Positions 1 through 9,935 of a DNA stretch of 64,000 nucleotides are shown here, piece by piece. The notes beneath the pieces are model-generated. The model searched no databases, was not told where the DNA came from, and saw nothing but the letters and a program-made list of their open reading frames with translations. Position numbers and translations under genes: made by a program. The stretch's first letter is position 1; every line of letters starts with the position of its first letter. The stretch is from contig NZ_CP022685.1 in assembly GCF_002556545.1 (NCBI RefSeq), positions 6,488,001-6,552,000 on the forward strand. The letters run 5' to 3'. This DNA is from Streptomyces formicae (lineage in GTDB: Bacteria > Actinomycetota > Actinomycetes > Streptomycetales > Streptomycetaceae).

Positions 1-2
1 CG

Positions 3-2987
3 TTGACCGAACTGCCCCCGGCCGTACGGGGCGTGCCGGGGGAGGGCGCGGAGCAGGGCCGTGCGCAGGGCGCCGGGGACGACCTGTTCGGGCTGTGCCG
101 CGCGGCCGCCGCGGCGCTCGGCGCGCTGCCCGCGCCCGGCCTCGTCGTCGTCCTCGACGATCTGCACTGGGCGGACGCCGCCTCCGTCGAGCTGATCGAC
201 CATCTCGTACGCCATCCCGTGCGTGCCCCCTTCCTGCTCGCTGTCGCCCGCCGCGAACGCCAGACCACCGCCTCGCTCGCCGCCGCGCTCGCCAGGGGCG
301 TCGACACCGGCGCCGTACTGCGCGTCGGCCTCGGCCCGCTCGGTCTCGCCGAGTGCGCCGACGTGCTCGCCGCCGGAGTGCCGCGCGAGCGGGCCGAGGA
401 GATGCACGCCGCGAGCCGGGGCAACCCGCTCTACTTCCTCGCGCTGCTGCACGACGGGCGTGGCGGTCATCCGGCGCCCCTCGACGAACTGGCCGCGCTC
501 ACCCCGCCCGAGCGCGCCGCCCTGGAGGCGGCCGCCGTCCTCGGCGAGCACGCGACCACCGACACGATCGCCGCCCTCACCGGCGCGGAGCGCGCGGAAC
601 TCGTGGGCTCCCTACGGCAGTTGGTCGCACGTGACCTGCTCCGCCCCGACCCCGTGCGGCGCCGGCTCGCGCCCCGCCACCCGCTCCTGTGGGACCGGCT
701 GCGCGCGGGCATCGACCACTGGCGCCGCCAGGAGCTGCACCGTGCCGCGGCCGTCGAACTCGCCGGGACCGGCGCCACGATCGTCGACCGGGCGCACCAC
801 GTCGACCGGTCGCTGACCCGCTGGGACCCCGCCGCTGCCGCCGTCCTGACGGAGGCGGCGGAGCGGGTGGCGGCCACCGCGCCCGCCGACGCCGCCCGTT
901 TCCTCGGCGCCGTGCTCCGGGTGCTGCCCGACGCCTGCGAACACCGCGACCTGCGACGCGAGTTGATGCTCCGTCGCGCCACCGCGCTCGGCATGACCGG
1001 CGCCGTCAAGGAGAGCAGGGACCTGCTCCACCGGCTGATCGACGACTACGGTCCCGACCTGGAGGGCGGCGACGGAGACGGCGACACGGGCGAGGGCGGT
1101 GACGCGGGCGAGGGCGGTGACGGGGACAGTGCGGGGCTGCGCACCGCCGCCGTCGTCCAATGCGCCTTCATGGAGCGCCACTTGGGCCGCTACGTGGAAG
1201 CGGGCGCGCTGCTCCGCCGCGAACTGGACCGACGCCCGGGGCCCCCGGGCGCCCGGCGCGCCGCGCTCGTCGTGGAATGGGGCTGCCGCGCCCTGTTCGC
1301 CACCCGCTTCCCGCAGGTGCGCGAGGAGGTCGCCCGCACCCTCGCCGACGCCCGCGCGCGCGGCGACGGGCCCGGCACGGCCGAGGCGCTCACGCTGTCC
1401 GCCATGGGCGAGGCGTACGAGGGGGAGACCGCCACCGCACGCGCGTACGCGAAGGAGGCCGCCGCGCTCGCCGACGTCCTGACCGACGCCGACCTCGCGG
1501 GGCAGTGCGAGTCCCTGGTGCGCCTGGCCTGGAGCGAGGTCTTCCTCGACGACACCGCGGCCGCCCTGCGCCACGTCGAGCGCGGCGTCGAGGTCGCCAG
1601 GCGGGCAGGGCGCCCCTTCGCGCTCTCCCAGCTCCTGCTGTGCGGCGCGTACGCCAGGTTCACCACAGGCCGCGTCACCGAGGCGCTCGCCCTCGCCGAC
1701 GAGTCCGTGGCGGTCGCCCGCGCCCTGGGCGGCGGCGAACTCCTCGGTATCGCGCGGGGTATACGCGCCATGGTCCTCATGCAGGCCCGCCCGCCCGGCG
1801 ACCCGGAGGTCCTCGCCGCCGCCGAGGAAGCGGTGGCCACCGTCGGCGCGCTGGACGGCTGGTGGGCGACGCTCGCCCGGTGCCAGCTCGCCTACGCGGC
1901 CCTGGGCGCGGGCGACCCGTACCGCGTGCGCGACATCCTGCTGACCGCGGGCGGCGGCCACGACCTGCCCCGCTTGCAGCCTTCCGTGCGCCCCAACTTC
2001 CTTGAGCTTCTCACCACTTCGGCGCTCGCCACCGGCGACCTCGCGGACGCGGAGCGCTGGGCGGGCCGCGCGCGGGACGAGGCCGACCGGCTCGGCCTGC
2101 CCGCCCAGCGGGGGGCCGCGCTGCGCGCCGTCGGACTCGTCCGGGCGCGGCAGGGCCAACTCGAAGAGGCAGCGCGGGCGTTCACCGAGGCGGCGCAGGA
2201 GAGCGCCAGGTCGGGAGCGGCGCTCAGGGAGGCGCAGAGCCTGCTGCTCGGCGCCCCGCTGGTGCGCGCCTCGGGTGACGAAGCGCGGGCCGCCGCCATG
2301 TGGCGGCGCGGCCGTCGCATCGCCGAGGAGGGCGGGGCGCGGCTGCTGGTCGGGCTCGCGGACGGGGCGGGGAGCGCGGGGAGCGCGGGGAGCGCGGGAG
2401 CGCAGGACTCGGCAGCTCACCTGGCCGCACCGGTTCCTTCGGGTCCGCACGGGCAGGGCGTGCCGGATCACTCGGTGGCACCGGGGCTTTCCGGGGCGGG
2501 GCTTCCGGGCGTGGGGCTTCCCGGGGCCGGGGGCACCGGATCGCTGGCGGCTGCGGCCGCAGCCGCAGCCGCGACCGCCGCTCATTCGGGCTCCGCGGGG
2601 CCGCCCGGCCTTGCCGGACCACCGGGCTTGGCGGGGCCGCCGGGCTTGGCCGGACCGCCGGGCTCGGTCGGTGTGCCGGGCGCAGCGGGTGCGCCGGGCC
2701 AAGGGGGTGCGCCGGGCCAGGCGGGCGCGCCGGGCCAAGCGGGTGCGGCGGGTGCTGCCCCCGGCGCCGCGCTCGCCACGCTCACGCCGCGCGAACGCGA
2801 GATATCCGCGCTGGTCGCCGAGGGTCTCACCAACCAGGCGGTGGCCGCCAAGCTCTGCCTCAGCACTCGCACGGTCGAGAGCCATGTCGCCCGGGTCTAC
2901 CGCAAGACCGGGGTGACCTCGCGCGCCGCCCTCGCCTCGCTGATGGCGCGCGGTTCCGTCGGGCGCGGTCAGTCCTCGCGCGGGTAG
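3..2987 (+). CDS. LuxR-family LAL-type ATPase transcriptional regulator (5' truncated by window edge)
   Basis: Large STAND/LAL-type regulator: an AAA ATPase module, a long helical (TPR-like) region and a C-terminal LuxR DNA-binding domain. The frame is open at position 1, so the visible 994 residues lack the N terminus and the Walker A loop. The Walker B-like stretch LVVVLDDLHWAD lies at about visible residue 46. Alanine/leucine-rich helical repeats run from about 300 to 760. The LuxR helix-turn-helix (LTPREREI...TVESHVARVYRKTG) is at about 927-983. Between them is an unusual low-complexity linker (about 775-920) with a poly-alanine run and some 16 Gly-X-Y triplets. The stop overlaps the convergent kinase gene by 19 bp. 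The family usually acts as an inducer-gated activator; the target here is unknown. Confidence 0.9.
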   Translation: MTELPPAVRGVPGEGAEQGRAQGAGDDLFGLCRAAAAALGALPAPGLVVVLDDLHWADAASVELIDHLVRHPVRAPFLLAVARRERQTTASLAAALARGVDTGAVLRVGLGPLGLAECADVLAAGVPRERAEEMHAASRGNPLYFLALLHDGRGGHPAPLDELAALTPPERAALEAAAVLGEHATTDTIAALTGAERAELVGSLRQLVARDLLRPDPVRRRLAPRHPLLWDRLRAGIDHWRRQELHRAAAVELAGTGATIVDRAHHVDRSLTRWDPAAAAVLTEAAERVAATAPADAARFLGAVLRVLPDACEHRDLRRELMLRRATALGMTGAVKESRDLLHRLIDDYGPDLEGGDGDGDTGEGGDAGEGGDGDSAGLRTAAVVQCAFMERHLGRYVEAGALLRRELDRRPGPPGARRAALVVEWGCRALFATRFPQVREEVARTLADARARGDGPGTAEALTLSAMGEAYEGETATARAYAKEAAALADVLTDADLAGQCESLVRLAWSEVFLDDTAAALRHVERGVEVARRAGRPFALSQLLLCGAYARFTTGRVTEALALADESVAVARALGGGELLGIARGIRAMVLMQARPPGDPEVLAAAEEAVATVGALDGWWATLARCQLAYAALGAGDPYRVRDILLTAGGGHDLPRLQPSVRPNFLELLTTSALATGDLADAERWAGRARDEADRLGLPAQRGAALRAVGLVRARQGQLEEAARAFTEAAQESARSGAALREAQSLLLGAPLVRASGDEARAAAMWRRGRRIAEEGGARLLVGLADGAGSAGSAGSAGAQDSAAHLAAPVPSGPHGQGVPDHSVAPGLSGAGLPGVGLPGAGGTGSLAAAAAAAAATAAHSGSAGPPGLAGPPGLAGPPGLAGPPGSVGVPGAAGAPGQGGAPGQAGAPGQAGAAGAAPGAALATLTPREREISALVAEGLTNQAVAAKLCLSTRTVESHVARVYRKTGVTSRAALASLMARGSVGRGQSSRG
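2598..2750 (+). repeat. Collagen-like Gly-X-Y coding repeat inside the LuxR regulator
   Basis: The DNA encodes about 16 consecutive Gly-X-Y triplets (GPP GLA repeated, then GAP GQA repeated) at visible residues 866-916 of the regulator. It is preceded by poly-alanine and glycine/serine-rich sequence from about 2360. The linker sits directly before the LuxR helix-turn-helix. The triplets are in frame and uninterrupted, so this is a coding tandem repeat rather than an insertion. Confidence 0.85.
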
Positions 2988-4672
2988 GCGGCGATCACCT
3001 TGCCCTTCGGATCGGCCTTCAGGTACGCGGAGCCGTACGCGTCGGAGAGGTGGACGCTCATGCCGGGCCGCTGGCTCTCGAACACCGTCGACGCGGTGTT
3101 CACGACGAGGTAGCGGCTGGTGGGGTGCTCGACGCCGAGTTCCTTCTCCGCCTTGCGGATCAGGGCGGGCACCGCGTCCCAGTCGAAGCCCGCGAGGTTC
3201 ACCGGGACGGTGCCGGACATCACGGTGCCGCCCGCCCCGTCCCGGGTGGCCGAGTCGCCGCCCCGGTAGGAGAAGGAGTCGTAGCGCTTCGTGCTGCCCT
3301 TGACGAGTGCCTGCGCGCTCACGTGCTCCGGGTACACCACGAAGCTGGTGACCTTGCCGCCGCCCATGAGCGGCGTCAGCTCGCGGACGGAGGCGCGGAT
3401 GCCGTCTGGCGTCAGGAGACCGGCCTTTCCGGCGGCTCCGGAGGACTTGGACGTCTCCGCTGTCCCGGCCGTCTCAGGTGCCTCGGGCTTCTTCCGATCC
3501 ACGGGCTTCCCGGCGGCGGACGGGGCGGCCGTGCCGCGCGCCTGCCCGGCCCCGTCGTCGGGCACGGGCAGGAACGTCCACAGCAGCACCGCGACGAGGG
3601 CGGTCCCGCCGAGCGCGACGAGCCCCGTCGTGATCCGCGCCCGCCGCACCCGCCGCCGTGCCGCACCGGGCCCGAGCGGCGGTGGTCCGGGCGTCGGCGG
3701 CGGCGTCGCGGGCGGCGCGAGCCGGTAGGAGGTGGGGGTGGGCGTGGGTTCGGCGTCGGCGGGGCCGCGCCTGGCGTCCGGGCCGCGCGCGTCCGTGGGG
3801 GAGCCCGAGGCCGAACCCCCTTCCCTTGAGGGCGAGTTGGCGGCCACGGCGAGAAGCCGGTCCAGTTCCCCGGCCCCGGGCCGTGCCTCCGGATCGCGTA
3901 CGAGCAGTGCCCGCAGCGCCCCGCTCAGCGGACCCGCGCGCCGCGGGGGCGGGACGTCCTCGCTGAGTACGGCGGCCAGTGTGGCGAGGGTGTTGTCGCG
4001 GCGGAGCGGATGGTGCCCCTCCACGGCGACGTACAGCAGCATGCCCAGCGACCACAGGTCGGCGGCGGGTCCGCCCGCGCGGCCGCTGACGCGTTCGGGC
4101 GCCATGTAGTCGGGGGAGCCGATGACGGATCCGGTGGCCGTCAGGGCGGTGGACTCGCGGATCGCGGCGATGCCGAAGTCGGTGAGGACGGGGCGGCCGT
4201 CCGGACGCAGCAGCACGTTGGCGGGCTTCACGTCGCGGTGCTCGCTGCCCGCCGCGTGCGCGGCGCGCAGCGCGGCCAGGATCTCACGGCCCAGGACCGC
4301 CGTCTCCTCGGGCGACAGCGTCCCGCGCCCGATCCTGTCCTGGAGCGAACCGCCGGTGACCAGCTCCATCACGATCCAGGGGTACGTGCCGTCGCCGCCG
4401 TCCACGATGTGGTGGATGGTCACCACGTTGGGATGGTCGACACGGGCCAGCGCGCGCGCCTCCCGCAGCACCCTGGCCCGCAACGTCCGCGCGCCCTCCG
4501 GGTCGTACTCGGCGAGGGCCGGGTCGGGCGGGCGTACCTCCTTGACCGCCACCTCGCGGTCGAGCGCCAGGTCGCGGGCGCGCCACACCGTGCCCATGCC
4601 GCCACCGCCGAGCCGGTCGAGCAGCTCGAAGCGGTCGTCGATCACGCGACGGGCGGATCCGGCCGAGCTCAT
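2969..4672 (-). CDS. Membrane-anchored serine/threonine protein kinase
   Basis: Hanks-type (PknB-like) kinase, 567 residues. The kinase domain covers about 15-270, with glycine loop GGGGMG at 22-27, ATP-binding Lys44 in VAVKEV, catalytic HRDVKPAN (Asp147) and LTDFG. A Pro/Thr-rich linker follows, then one membrane segment (about 345-368, GLVALGGTALVAVLLW) after an Arg-rich stop, and a roughly 195-residue extracytoplasmic domain. That domain has no PASTA repeats and I do not recognise it. The start is the ATG that overlaps the stop of the upstream TPR gene (ATGA, 4669-4672), implying translational coupling. It is the last gene of an HSP90-TPR-kinase unit. The kinase assignment is secure; the substrate and signal are unknown. 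Confidence 0.93.
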   Translation of the reverse strand: MSSAGSARRVIDDRFELLDRLGGGGMGTVWRARDLALDREVAVKEVRPPDPALAEYDPEGARTLRARVLREARALARVDHPNVVTIHHIVDGGDGTYPWIVMELVTGGSLQDRIGRGTLSPEETAVLGREILAALRAAHAAGSEHRDVKPANVLLRPDGRPVLTDFGIAAIRESTALTATGSVIGSPDYMAPERVSGRAGGPAADLWSLGMLLYVAVEGHHPLRRDNTLATLAAVLSEDVPPPRRAGPLSGALRALLVRDPEARPGAGELDRLLAVAANSPSREGGSASGSPTDARGPDARRGPADAEPTPTPTSYRLAPPATPPPTPGPPPLGPGAARRRVRRARITTGLVALGGTALVAVLLWTFLPVPDDGAGQARGTAAPSAAGKPVDRKKPEAPETAGTAETSKSSGAAGKAGLLTPDGIRASVRELTPLMGGGKVTSFVVYPEHVSAQALVKGSTKRYDSFSYRGGDSATRDGAGGTVMSGTVPVNLAGFDWDAVPALIRKAEKELGVEHPTSRYLVVNTASTVFESQRPGMSVHLSDAYGSAYLKADPKGKVIAAYPRED

Positions 4673-7600
4673 GCGCTGCCACTCCCGTCGCCGCCGTCCT
4701 CCGCGCTCTCGTCCACGAACGCGGCGCACAGCTCCCCGAGTTCGGCCAGGGAGCCGTCCGGGTCGGGCAGTTCGCGCAGCCGGGCGGCGAGGCGGCGCGC
4801 CCGTTCGGCTGCGGCCGCCCGCCGTCCGAGGCCCGACTCCAGTCGTACGGCGAAGAGTTCGGCGGCGAAGAGATCGCCGTGCCCGGCCGAGCCGCACGTC
4901 GCGAACGCTTCGGTGGCCCGTTCCGTGCCGGCCAGGGCCCGCTCGTACGCGGCGACGTTCTCGGCGTACCGCTGCGGGGTGTCCTGCTCGCGGGAGGGCG
5001 GACCGTCGGAGTACGCCAGGTGCAGCTGCGCCAACTGCTGGTGGGTACGGCCGAGTTCGGCGTGGAGTTCGGCACGTTCGGCGTCGTCCCTCGCCCCCAG
5101 GGCCGCACGCTCGCAGAGGTCGAGGGCCCGCGCCATGACGGGTTCGGCGGCGTCCGGCCCTGCCGTGTCCCGGGTCTGCCACGCGAGGGCCCGCAGCGCG
5201 CGGACCGCCGCCGCGCTCTCGCCGAGCCCGCGCCACAGCTCGGCGGCCCGTTCGTAGGCCCGCACGGATTCCGCCCCGAGCCCCGCGAGGCCCAGTGCCT
5301 CCGCGGCCTGCTGGGTGAGCGCCGCGTGGTGGTGCTGATCGGTCCTGGCCGAGGCGGTGTCGGCGGCGAGGGCGAACTGTTCGGCGGCCAGGGCGGGTTC
5401 GTCCGTACTCAGATAGGAGTGCGCGAGCCAGACGCGGGCCCGCACCACGTCGCGCGGGTCGTGCCCCGCCGCCGCGAGGTCGGGCAGCACGGCCTCGAGG
5501 ACGGTGGCCGCCTCGTCGTGGCGGCCGCGCTCGCAGTAGTGCCCGCCGAGCCGGAGCCTGGCCAGGGCGCCGAGCCCCGCGCTCTCGCCCGCCAGATCGG
5601 CGAAGTGCGCGGCGTCGATGAGCAGCGCGCCCTCCTCGGCACCTTCCTCGGTGCCGGTCAGAGCCTGGGCCAGGACCAGGCACAGCCGCGCCCGGTCGCG
5701 CGGCGCGAGCAGCGGGAGGCGTTCCGGGTCGTCGAGGACGGCGCGTACGACGGTCGCGGCCCGCTGTCCTTGGCCGCGGCTCAGCAGCACCGTGGCGAGC
5801 TGGATCTCGGCGTTGGCGGCGAGCCAGGGGCGGCCGGACTCGTGGTGGCGGGCGACGGCCGTGCGGAACAGGTCGACGGCGGCGTCCGGGTCGTCGGCGA
5901 CGGTGAGCAGCCCGAGGAGCTCGGTGGCCCCGGCGACGTGGGTGAAGACGGCGGGGTCGTCGAGATGGCGCAGGGCGTAGTCGACGAGACTCTCCAACTC
6001 GGCGTCGAGAGCACCTCTTTCACTCTTCGGATCCATGCCGCCCCGCATCACGCCGGGCGCCGCCGCGGCCAGCCGCGTGGCGCGCACCCGACAGTGCAGC
6101 AGCCACAAGGTGACCACGTCGGTGGTCGTGGCCCCGCCCTTCGGGTGCAGCGCGTCGGCCCGCGCCCGCAGTTGCGCGAGCCGCCCCGGAGTCTCCGGAT
6201 CGGTCAGGGCGTCCGGACGGCACAGCAGGGCCCGCGCCCGCGAGACCAGCGCCCGCCCGTGCCGCCCGGCCCGCTCGTGACACTCGGCTGCCCGCCCGAA
6301 CAGCGCGACGCCCCGGGGCACTTGCTCCCCGTTGAGGTCGAGCGCGAGGGCGTCGAGCCAGTCGGCACGATCGGCGTCCGCGAGCGGCCCGCCACGACTG
6401 ACTTCGAGAGCGTCGACGGCTTGCTGCCAGGCGGTGCCCGCGGCGGGGTGGGAGAGACGGGTGAACTCGCGGGCTTGGTGGAGGAGTTCTTCGGGGGTGG
6501 GGGTGGGGCCGGGGTCAGCGCCGATGTCTGGGCCGGAGCCGGAGCCGGTGCCGACGTCACGACCTGAGCCGGAGCCGATGCCGACGTCAGAGCCGGGGCC
6601 GGAGCCGATGCCGACGTCAGAGCCGGGGCCGGAGCCGGGGCCGGAGCCGGAGCCGATGCTGACGTCAGAGCTGGAGCCGGAGCCGGAGTCGGTGCCCGGC
6701 CCGAATCCAGGCCCGAGACTGACCCTCACGCCCCCGCCCCCCAACGGCTCCCCCCGCAGCCCCAGCGGCAGCGCCCCGCACAGCGGCTGCGCCGCCATCG
6801 TGCGGCGGGCGCGGTCGGAGACGGCCGTGGTGCCGTTGCGCACGTCGAAGCGGGCCGCGAGGTCGAGGGCCGTGGTGCGTGCGTGGTCGAGGAGCGTCGC
6901 CGCGGTCCACCGACCGCCGGAGGGCCCCGTTCCGGGTACGGGCACGGGCCCCGGGACGGAGCGCTCCCCGTGCCCGAGTTCGACCAGGCGGCGCATCAGC
7001 AGGGCCGTGCTCACCAGCCAGTCGTGGCGGGCGAGCGGGTCGCCGTGCTGGGTCCAGCGCGCGCCCTGCTCGGCGAGGATCTCCAGGCCGCGCGGCTCGT
7101 TCCCGGTGAGCGCGCAGAACTCGATGTGCAGACCGACGACGGGTCCGAACGTCTCGTCGGAGCGGACCATGCGGTAGCCGCGCAGGTGGTGGGCGCGGGC
7201 CCGGTCCGAGCCGCCGGTGCGGACCAGGGGGAGGAGGGACCAGGCGAGGGTCTCGTGCGGCTCGCGGTTGCAGCTGTGGGTGCCGTCGAGGACGGGCCGC
7301 CAGCCCTTGAGCGCGCCGGTGTCGTCGCCGCGTTCCAGTTGCCAGAGGCCGTCGAGGGCGCACTCGCAGGCCAGGCAGTCCGACATCTCGTCGCGCTCCG
7401 CGGCCGTCCACGCGGCGTGCGCCCGGGCGGCGCGCGCGGTGTCGCCAAGATGTCTGGCGAGCATGAACTCGCAGCCGTGCACGGCCCGTTCGGAGTACCC
7501 GGCGACGCGGTAGCGGCGCCGCATCTCGGTGAGCCACTCCTCGATGGAGGCGAGTGGCACGTCGTACTGCTGCCGCGCGTCCCCCGCCACCCACTTGAAC

Positions 7601-7881
7601 ATCCAGTGCAACTGGTGGACGTCGTCCTCGTCGAAGTCCTCGGGATGCTCGTCGTACAGCCGGAGCAGCCGCGCGAACGGCACGAACATCTTGTTGCACT
7701 CGGCGCTGAACGAGTACGCGTGGACCAGGGACGCGAGTGCCTCCACGAGGAGCGGCCGCTCGCCGGTGGCCGCCGCCTCGTCGGTGAGCGCCTCGGCGCG
7801 GGCGTTGCGGGCGCTGCCGTACGGCTCGTCGTCGAGCCGGAAGATGTCGGCGCGGATCTCGTGGCTGGGGCGGGCGGTCAT
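4669..7881 (-). CDS. Large tetratricopeptide-repeat (TPR) protein
   Basis: 1070-residue soluble protein with no signal peptide or membrane segment. The C-terminal half (about 470-1060) is a long series of Ala/Leu-rich helical hairpins that read as TPR-like repeats. The N-terminal ~380 residues are also helical but less regular (for example [19 protein letters not shown] near residue 90). Residues about 387-464 form a Gly/Ser/Pro/Asp low-complexity linker encoded by tandem DNA repeats. The gene overlaps the HSP90-like gene upstream and the kinase gene downstream by 4 bp each. TPR proteins scaffold complexes and bind HSP90 in eukaryotes; a link between chaperone and kinase here is inference from gene order. 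Confidence 0.8.
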   Translation of the reverse strand: MTARPSHEIRADIFRLDDEPYGSARNARAEALTDEAAATGERPLLVEALASLVHAYSFSAECNKMFVPFARLLRLYDEHPEDFDEDDVHQLHWMFKWVAGDARQQYDVPLASIEEWLTEMRRRYRVAGYSERAVHGCEFMLARHLGDTARAARAHAAWTAAERDEMSDCLACECALDGLWQLERGDDTGALKGWRPVLDGTHSCNREPHETLAWSLLPLVRTGGSDRARAHHLRGYRMVRSDETFGPVVGLHIEFCALTGNEPRGLEILAEQGARWTQHGDPLARHDWLVSTALLMRRLVELGHGERSVPGPVPVPGTGPSGGRWTAATLLDHARTTALDLAARFDVRNGTTAVSDRARRTMAAQPLCGALPLGLRGEPLGGGGVRVSLGPGFGPGTDSGSGSSSDVSIGSGSGPGSGPGSDVGIGSGPGSDVGIGSGSGRDVGTGSGSGPDIGADPGPTPTPEELLHQAREFTRLSHPAAGTAWQQAVDALEVSRGGPLADADRADWLDALALDLNGEQVPRGVALFGRAAECHERAGRHGRALVSRARALLCRPDALTDPETPGRLAQLRARADALHPKGGATTTDVVTLWLLHCRVRATRLAAAAPGVMRGGMDPKSERGALDAELESLVDYALRHLDDPAVFTHVAGATELLGLLTVADDPDAAVDLFRTAVARHHESGRPWLAANAEIQLATVLLSRGQGQRAATVVRAVLDDPERLPLLAPRDRARLCLVLAQALTGTEEGAEEGALLIDAAHFADLAGESAGLGALARLRLGGHYCERGRHDEAATVLEAVLPDLAAAGHDPRDVVRARVWLAHSYLSTDEPALAAEQFALAADTASARTDQHHHAALTQQAAEALGLAGLGAESVRAYERAAELWRGLGESAAAVRALRALAWQTRDTAGPDAAEPVMARALDLCERAALGARDDAERAELHAELGRTHQQLAQLHLAYSDGPPSREQDTPQRYAENVAAYERALAGTERATEAFATCGSAGHGDLFAAELFAVRLESGLGRRAAAAERARRLAARLRELPDPDGSLAELGELCAAFVDESAEDGGDGSGSA
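6525..6690 (-). repeat. Short tandem DNA repeats encoding a Gly/Ser/Pro/Asp linker
   Basis: Several near-identical copies of a unit of about 30 bp, each containing ccgatgccgacgtcagagcc or a close variant, lie in tandem. On the minus strand they encode repeats such as [11 protein letters not shown] in the TPR protein. They remain in frame, so the protein is not interrupted. Confidence 0.8.
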
Positions 7882-9845
7882 CGGGGCTCCCCGGCGGGTC
7901 GTTCGGTCGGGTCGTCGTCGGGCCGGTCACCGGCCCGGTCGGCGGGATCGGGCGCGGCCCCCGCCTCTCCGTACGCGGGCGCTACCCCCGCCTCTCCTCC
8001 GTACGCGGGCGCCACCCCGGCCTGCCCGTACGGGCCCGAGGCGACCGCCCCGTACGGCCCCCCGGCGCCCTCCAAGGGCCGCACCGCCCAGTCCAGCAGC
8101 CCGAGGAAGGCCCGGTTCAGGAGCGCGGAGTCGGCGGGCCGCAGCGGCCGCTGGGACATCAACAGGGCCTGCCCGTACAGCGCTTCGACCGCCGTGGCGG
8201 CGAGCCGCGGGTCGGGCGCCGCGGCCGTGCGGTGCACCAGCGGATTGAGGTGGTTGAGGACGAGCCGCGCCCGCGGCCGCCCGGCGCGCAGCGAGCCGAG
8301 GATGTCGGCCCACAGCCCGTCGGCGGCCTCCGCCGCCTCGGCGCGGGCCCTTTCGTGCCGCGTGTCGCGGTCGTCCAGGTGCAGGGCGGGGACGCTGACC
8401 GGCTGGAACGCGCGCAGGACCACGTCGCAGCCGAGCGGTTCGAGCGCGGCGTTGGCGACGGAGAGGAACGGGGCGAGCGCGAGTTCCCGTGCCGGGTCGA
8501 CGGTGTCCAGGTGCGCGGTGACGGTGTCGGTGTCCAACTCGGCCACCACGCTGCCGGGCCGTGCGACGGGCAGCAGTTCGACGAGTTCGGAGTCGTACGT
8601 GTAGCCGCCGTTGACGACGCCGATGCCCTGGGCGGCGGCGATGGCGGAGACCTGACGGAACTCCTCCGCGGTGCGGGTGAAGTGCACCACCGGGTGGCGG
8701 CGGGCGAACTCGTCGAGCGAGACCGTGCCTTCGGTCGTCTCGAACGGCAGCCACGGCAGCATGACGTGCAGCAGCTGTGGGTCGTGCCGGGCAAGGGACT
8801 TCACGCCCAGGTGGTGGACACCGAGGAAGTGCGCGAGCCGCTCCCTGTCACCGGCCGCCAGCTCGGTGAGCCAGCCGCGGATCCGCTCGCCGAGCACCTC
8901 GCGCACCGCCGCGAGGGTGTCGTCGTCGTAGAGGTTCTCGCGGGACGCGGTGGGCCGCAGGCTGTCCGAGTCGAGGACGCAGCGCACGAAGAACGCCCAG
9001 TCCGGCAGGAGTTCGTCGGCCCGCTCGGTCAGGAGCATGCCCTTGAGGTGGACGCGGTGGGCGCCGCGCTGGGCGGGGCTGACCGCGGTGGGCAGGACGT
9101 ACGCGACGCCGCGCAGGCCCGCGAGCGGCACGTCGAGGTCGATGGCGTCCAGCGGCGCGAAGCCGAACGTCTCGCGGCAGTGCGCGGCGAGCGCGGCCCC
9201 GCGCGCGTCGGGCCCGGAGTACGCGCGCTCCCACACGGCGGGCCGCTCGGAGACGGGCACGTCGCCGACGCGTACGTCATAGGGGAGCAACGCCCCGAAG
9301 TGGCGGGCGAGTTCGGTGACCCGCTCGGCCCCGAGCCAGTCGGCGCACCCGGCCCGCGCGGTGAGGTGCACGGTGGTACCGGGCTCGGTGCGGGCCGCGT
9401 CGGGCAGCGTACGGACGGTGTACGAACCGTCGTCGCGGGCCCGCCACTCGACGGGCGGCGCCGAACGGTCCCGCGCCGAACGGCTGACGACCCGGATCTC
9501 CTCGGCGACGACGAAACAGGCGAGCAGCCCGATGCCGAACTGCCCGAGGAACTCGGCCCGCGCGCTCTCCAGGCCGTCCCGCTTGGAACTGCGCCCGATG
9601 GTCGCGAGCAGCCCGTGCACCTCGGCCTCGGTGAGCCCGACACCGCTGTCCTCGACGCGCAGCCCGCCGTCGCCGGGCTGGAGCCGCACGACGGCGGGCG
9701 CGTCGGGCTCGAAGCCCCTGCGCGCGGTCACGGCGTCCACGCCGTTCTGCAGCAGCTCGCGCAGATAGACCTTGGGGCTGGAGTACAGGTGGTGCGAGAG
9801 GAGGTCGACGAGCCCGCGCAGGTCGACCTGGAAGCTGTGTGACAT
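7878..9845 (-). CDS. HSP90-family (HtpG-like) GHKL ATPase
   Basis: 655-residue HSP90-like chaperone. The GHKL nucleotide site is intact: N-box ELLQNGVDAV (Glu30, Asn34, Asp37), G1 box VEDSGVGL near residue 66, G2 box GQFGIG near 100, then GTTVHL. The middle-domain catalytic loop reads SLRPTASRENLYDD, matching the HtpG NVSRE loop. The last ~50 residues are a low-complexity Ala/Gly/Pro/Asp tail in place of the eukaryotic MEEVD. Start: an open frame extends upstream to 9962, but HSP90 homology begins at MSHSFQVDL, so the ATG at 9843-9845 is chosen. It is the first gene of a coupled three-gene unit. It is divergent enough from canonical HtpG that I give no symbol. Confidence 0.9.
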   Translation of the reverse strand: MSHSFQVDLRGLVDLLSHHLYSSPKVYLRELLQNGVDAVTARRGFEPDAPAVVRLQPGDGGLRVEDSGVGLTEAEVHGLLATIGRSSKRDGLESARAEFLGQFGIGLLACFVVAEEIRVVSRSARDRSAPPVEWRARDDGSYTVRTLPDAARTEPGTTVHLTARAGCADWLGAERVTELARHFGALLPYDVRVGDVPVSERPAVWERAYSGPDARGAALAAHCRETFGFAPLDAIDLDVPLAGLRGVAYVLPTAVSPAQRGAHRVHLKGMLLTERADELLPDWAFFVRCVLDSDSLRPTASRENLYDDDTLAAVREVLGERIRGWLTELAAGDRERLAHFLGVHHLGVKSLARHDPQLLHVMLPWLPFETTEGTVSLDEFARRHPVVHFTRTAEEFRQVSAIAAAQGIGVVNGGYTYDSELVELLPVARPGSVVAELDTDTVTAHLDTVDPARELALAPFLSVANAALEPLGCDVVLRAFQPVSVPALHLDDRDTRHERARAEAAEAADGLWADILGSLRAGRPRARLVLNHLNPLVHRTAAAPDPRLAATAVEALYGQALLMSQRPLRPADSALLNRAFLGLLDWAVRPLEGAGGPYGAVASGPYGQAGVAPAYGGEAGVAPAYGEAGAAPDPADRAGDRPDDDPTERPAGEPR

Positions 9846-9935
9846 GTGTGCGGCGCCTACCAGGTGATGACTCGTGCGGTATGGATGCGCATACATCCGG
9901 AGTGAGCCTGTCAAAGGTCCGGGCCTTCGGACATC

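Noticed and set aside
2300..3829. A 509-residue plus-strand frame over the LuxR 3' end and the kinase 3' half
   Set aside because: It overlaps two motif-confirmed genes in other frames and is Arg/Gly-rich throughout.
6525..6690. Possible CRISPR-like array
   Set aside because: The repeats are contiguous, lack unique spacers, and encode an in-frame low-complexity linker.
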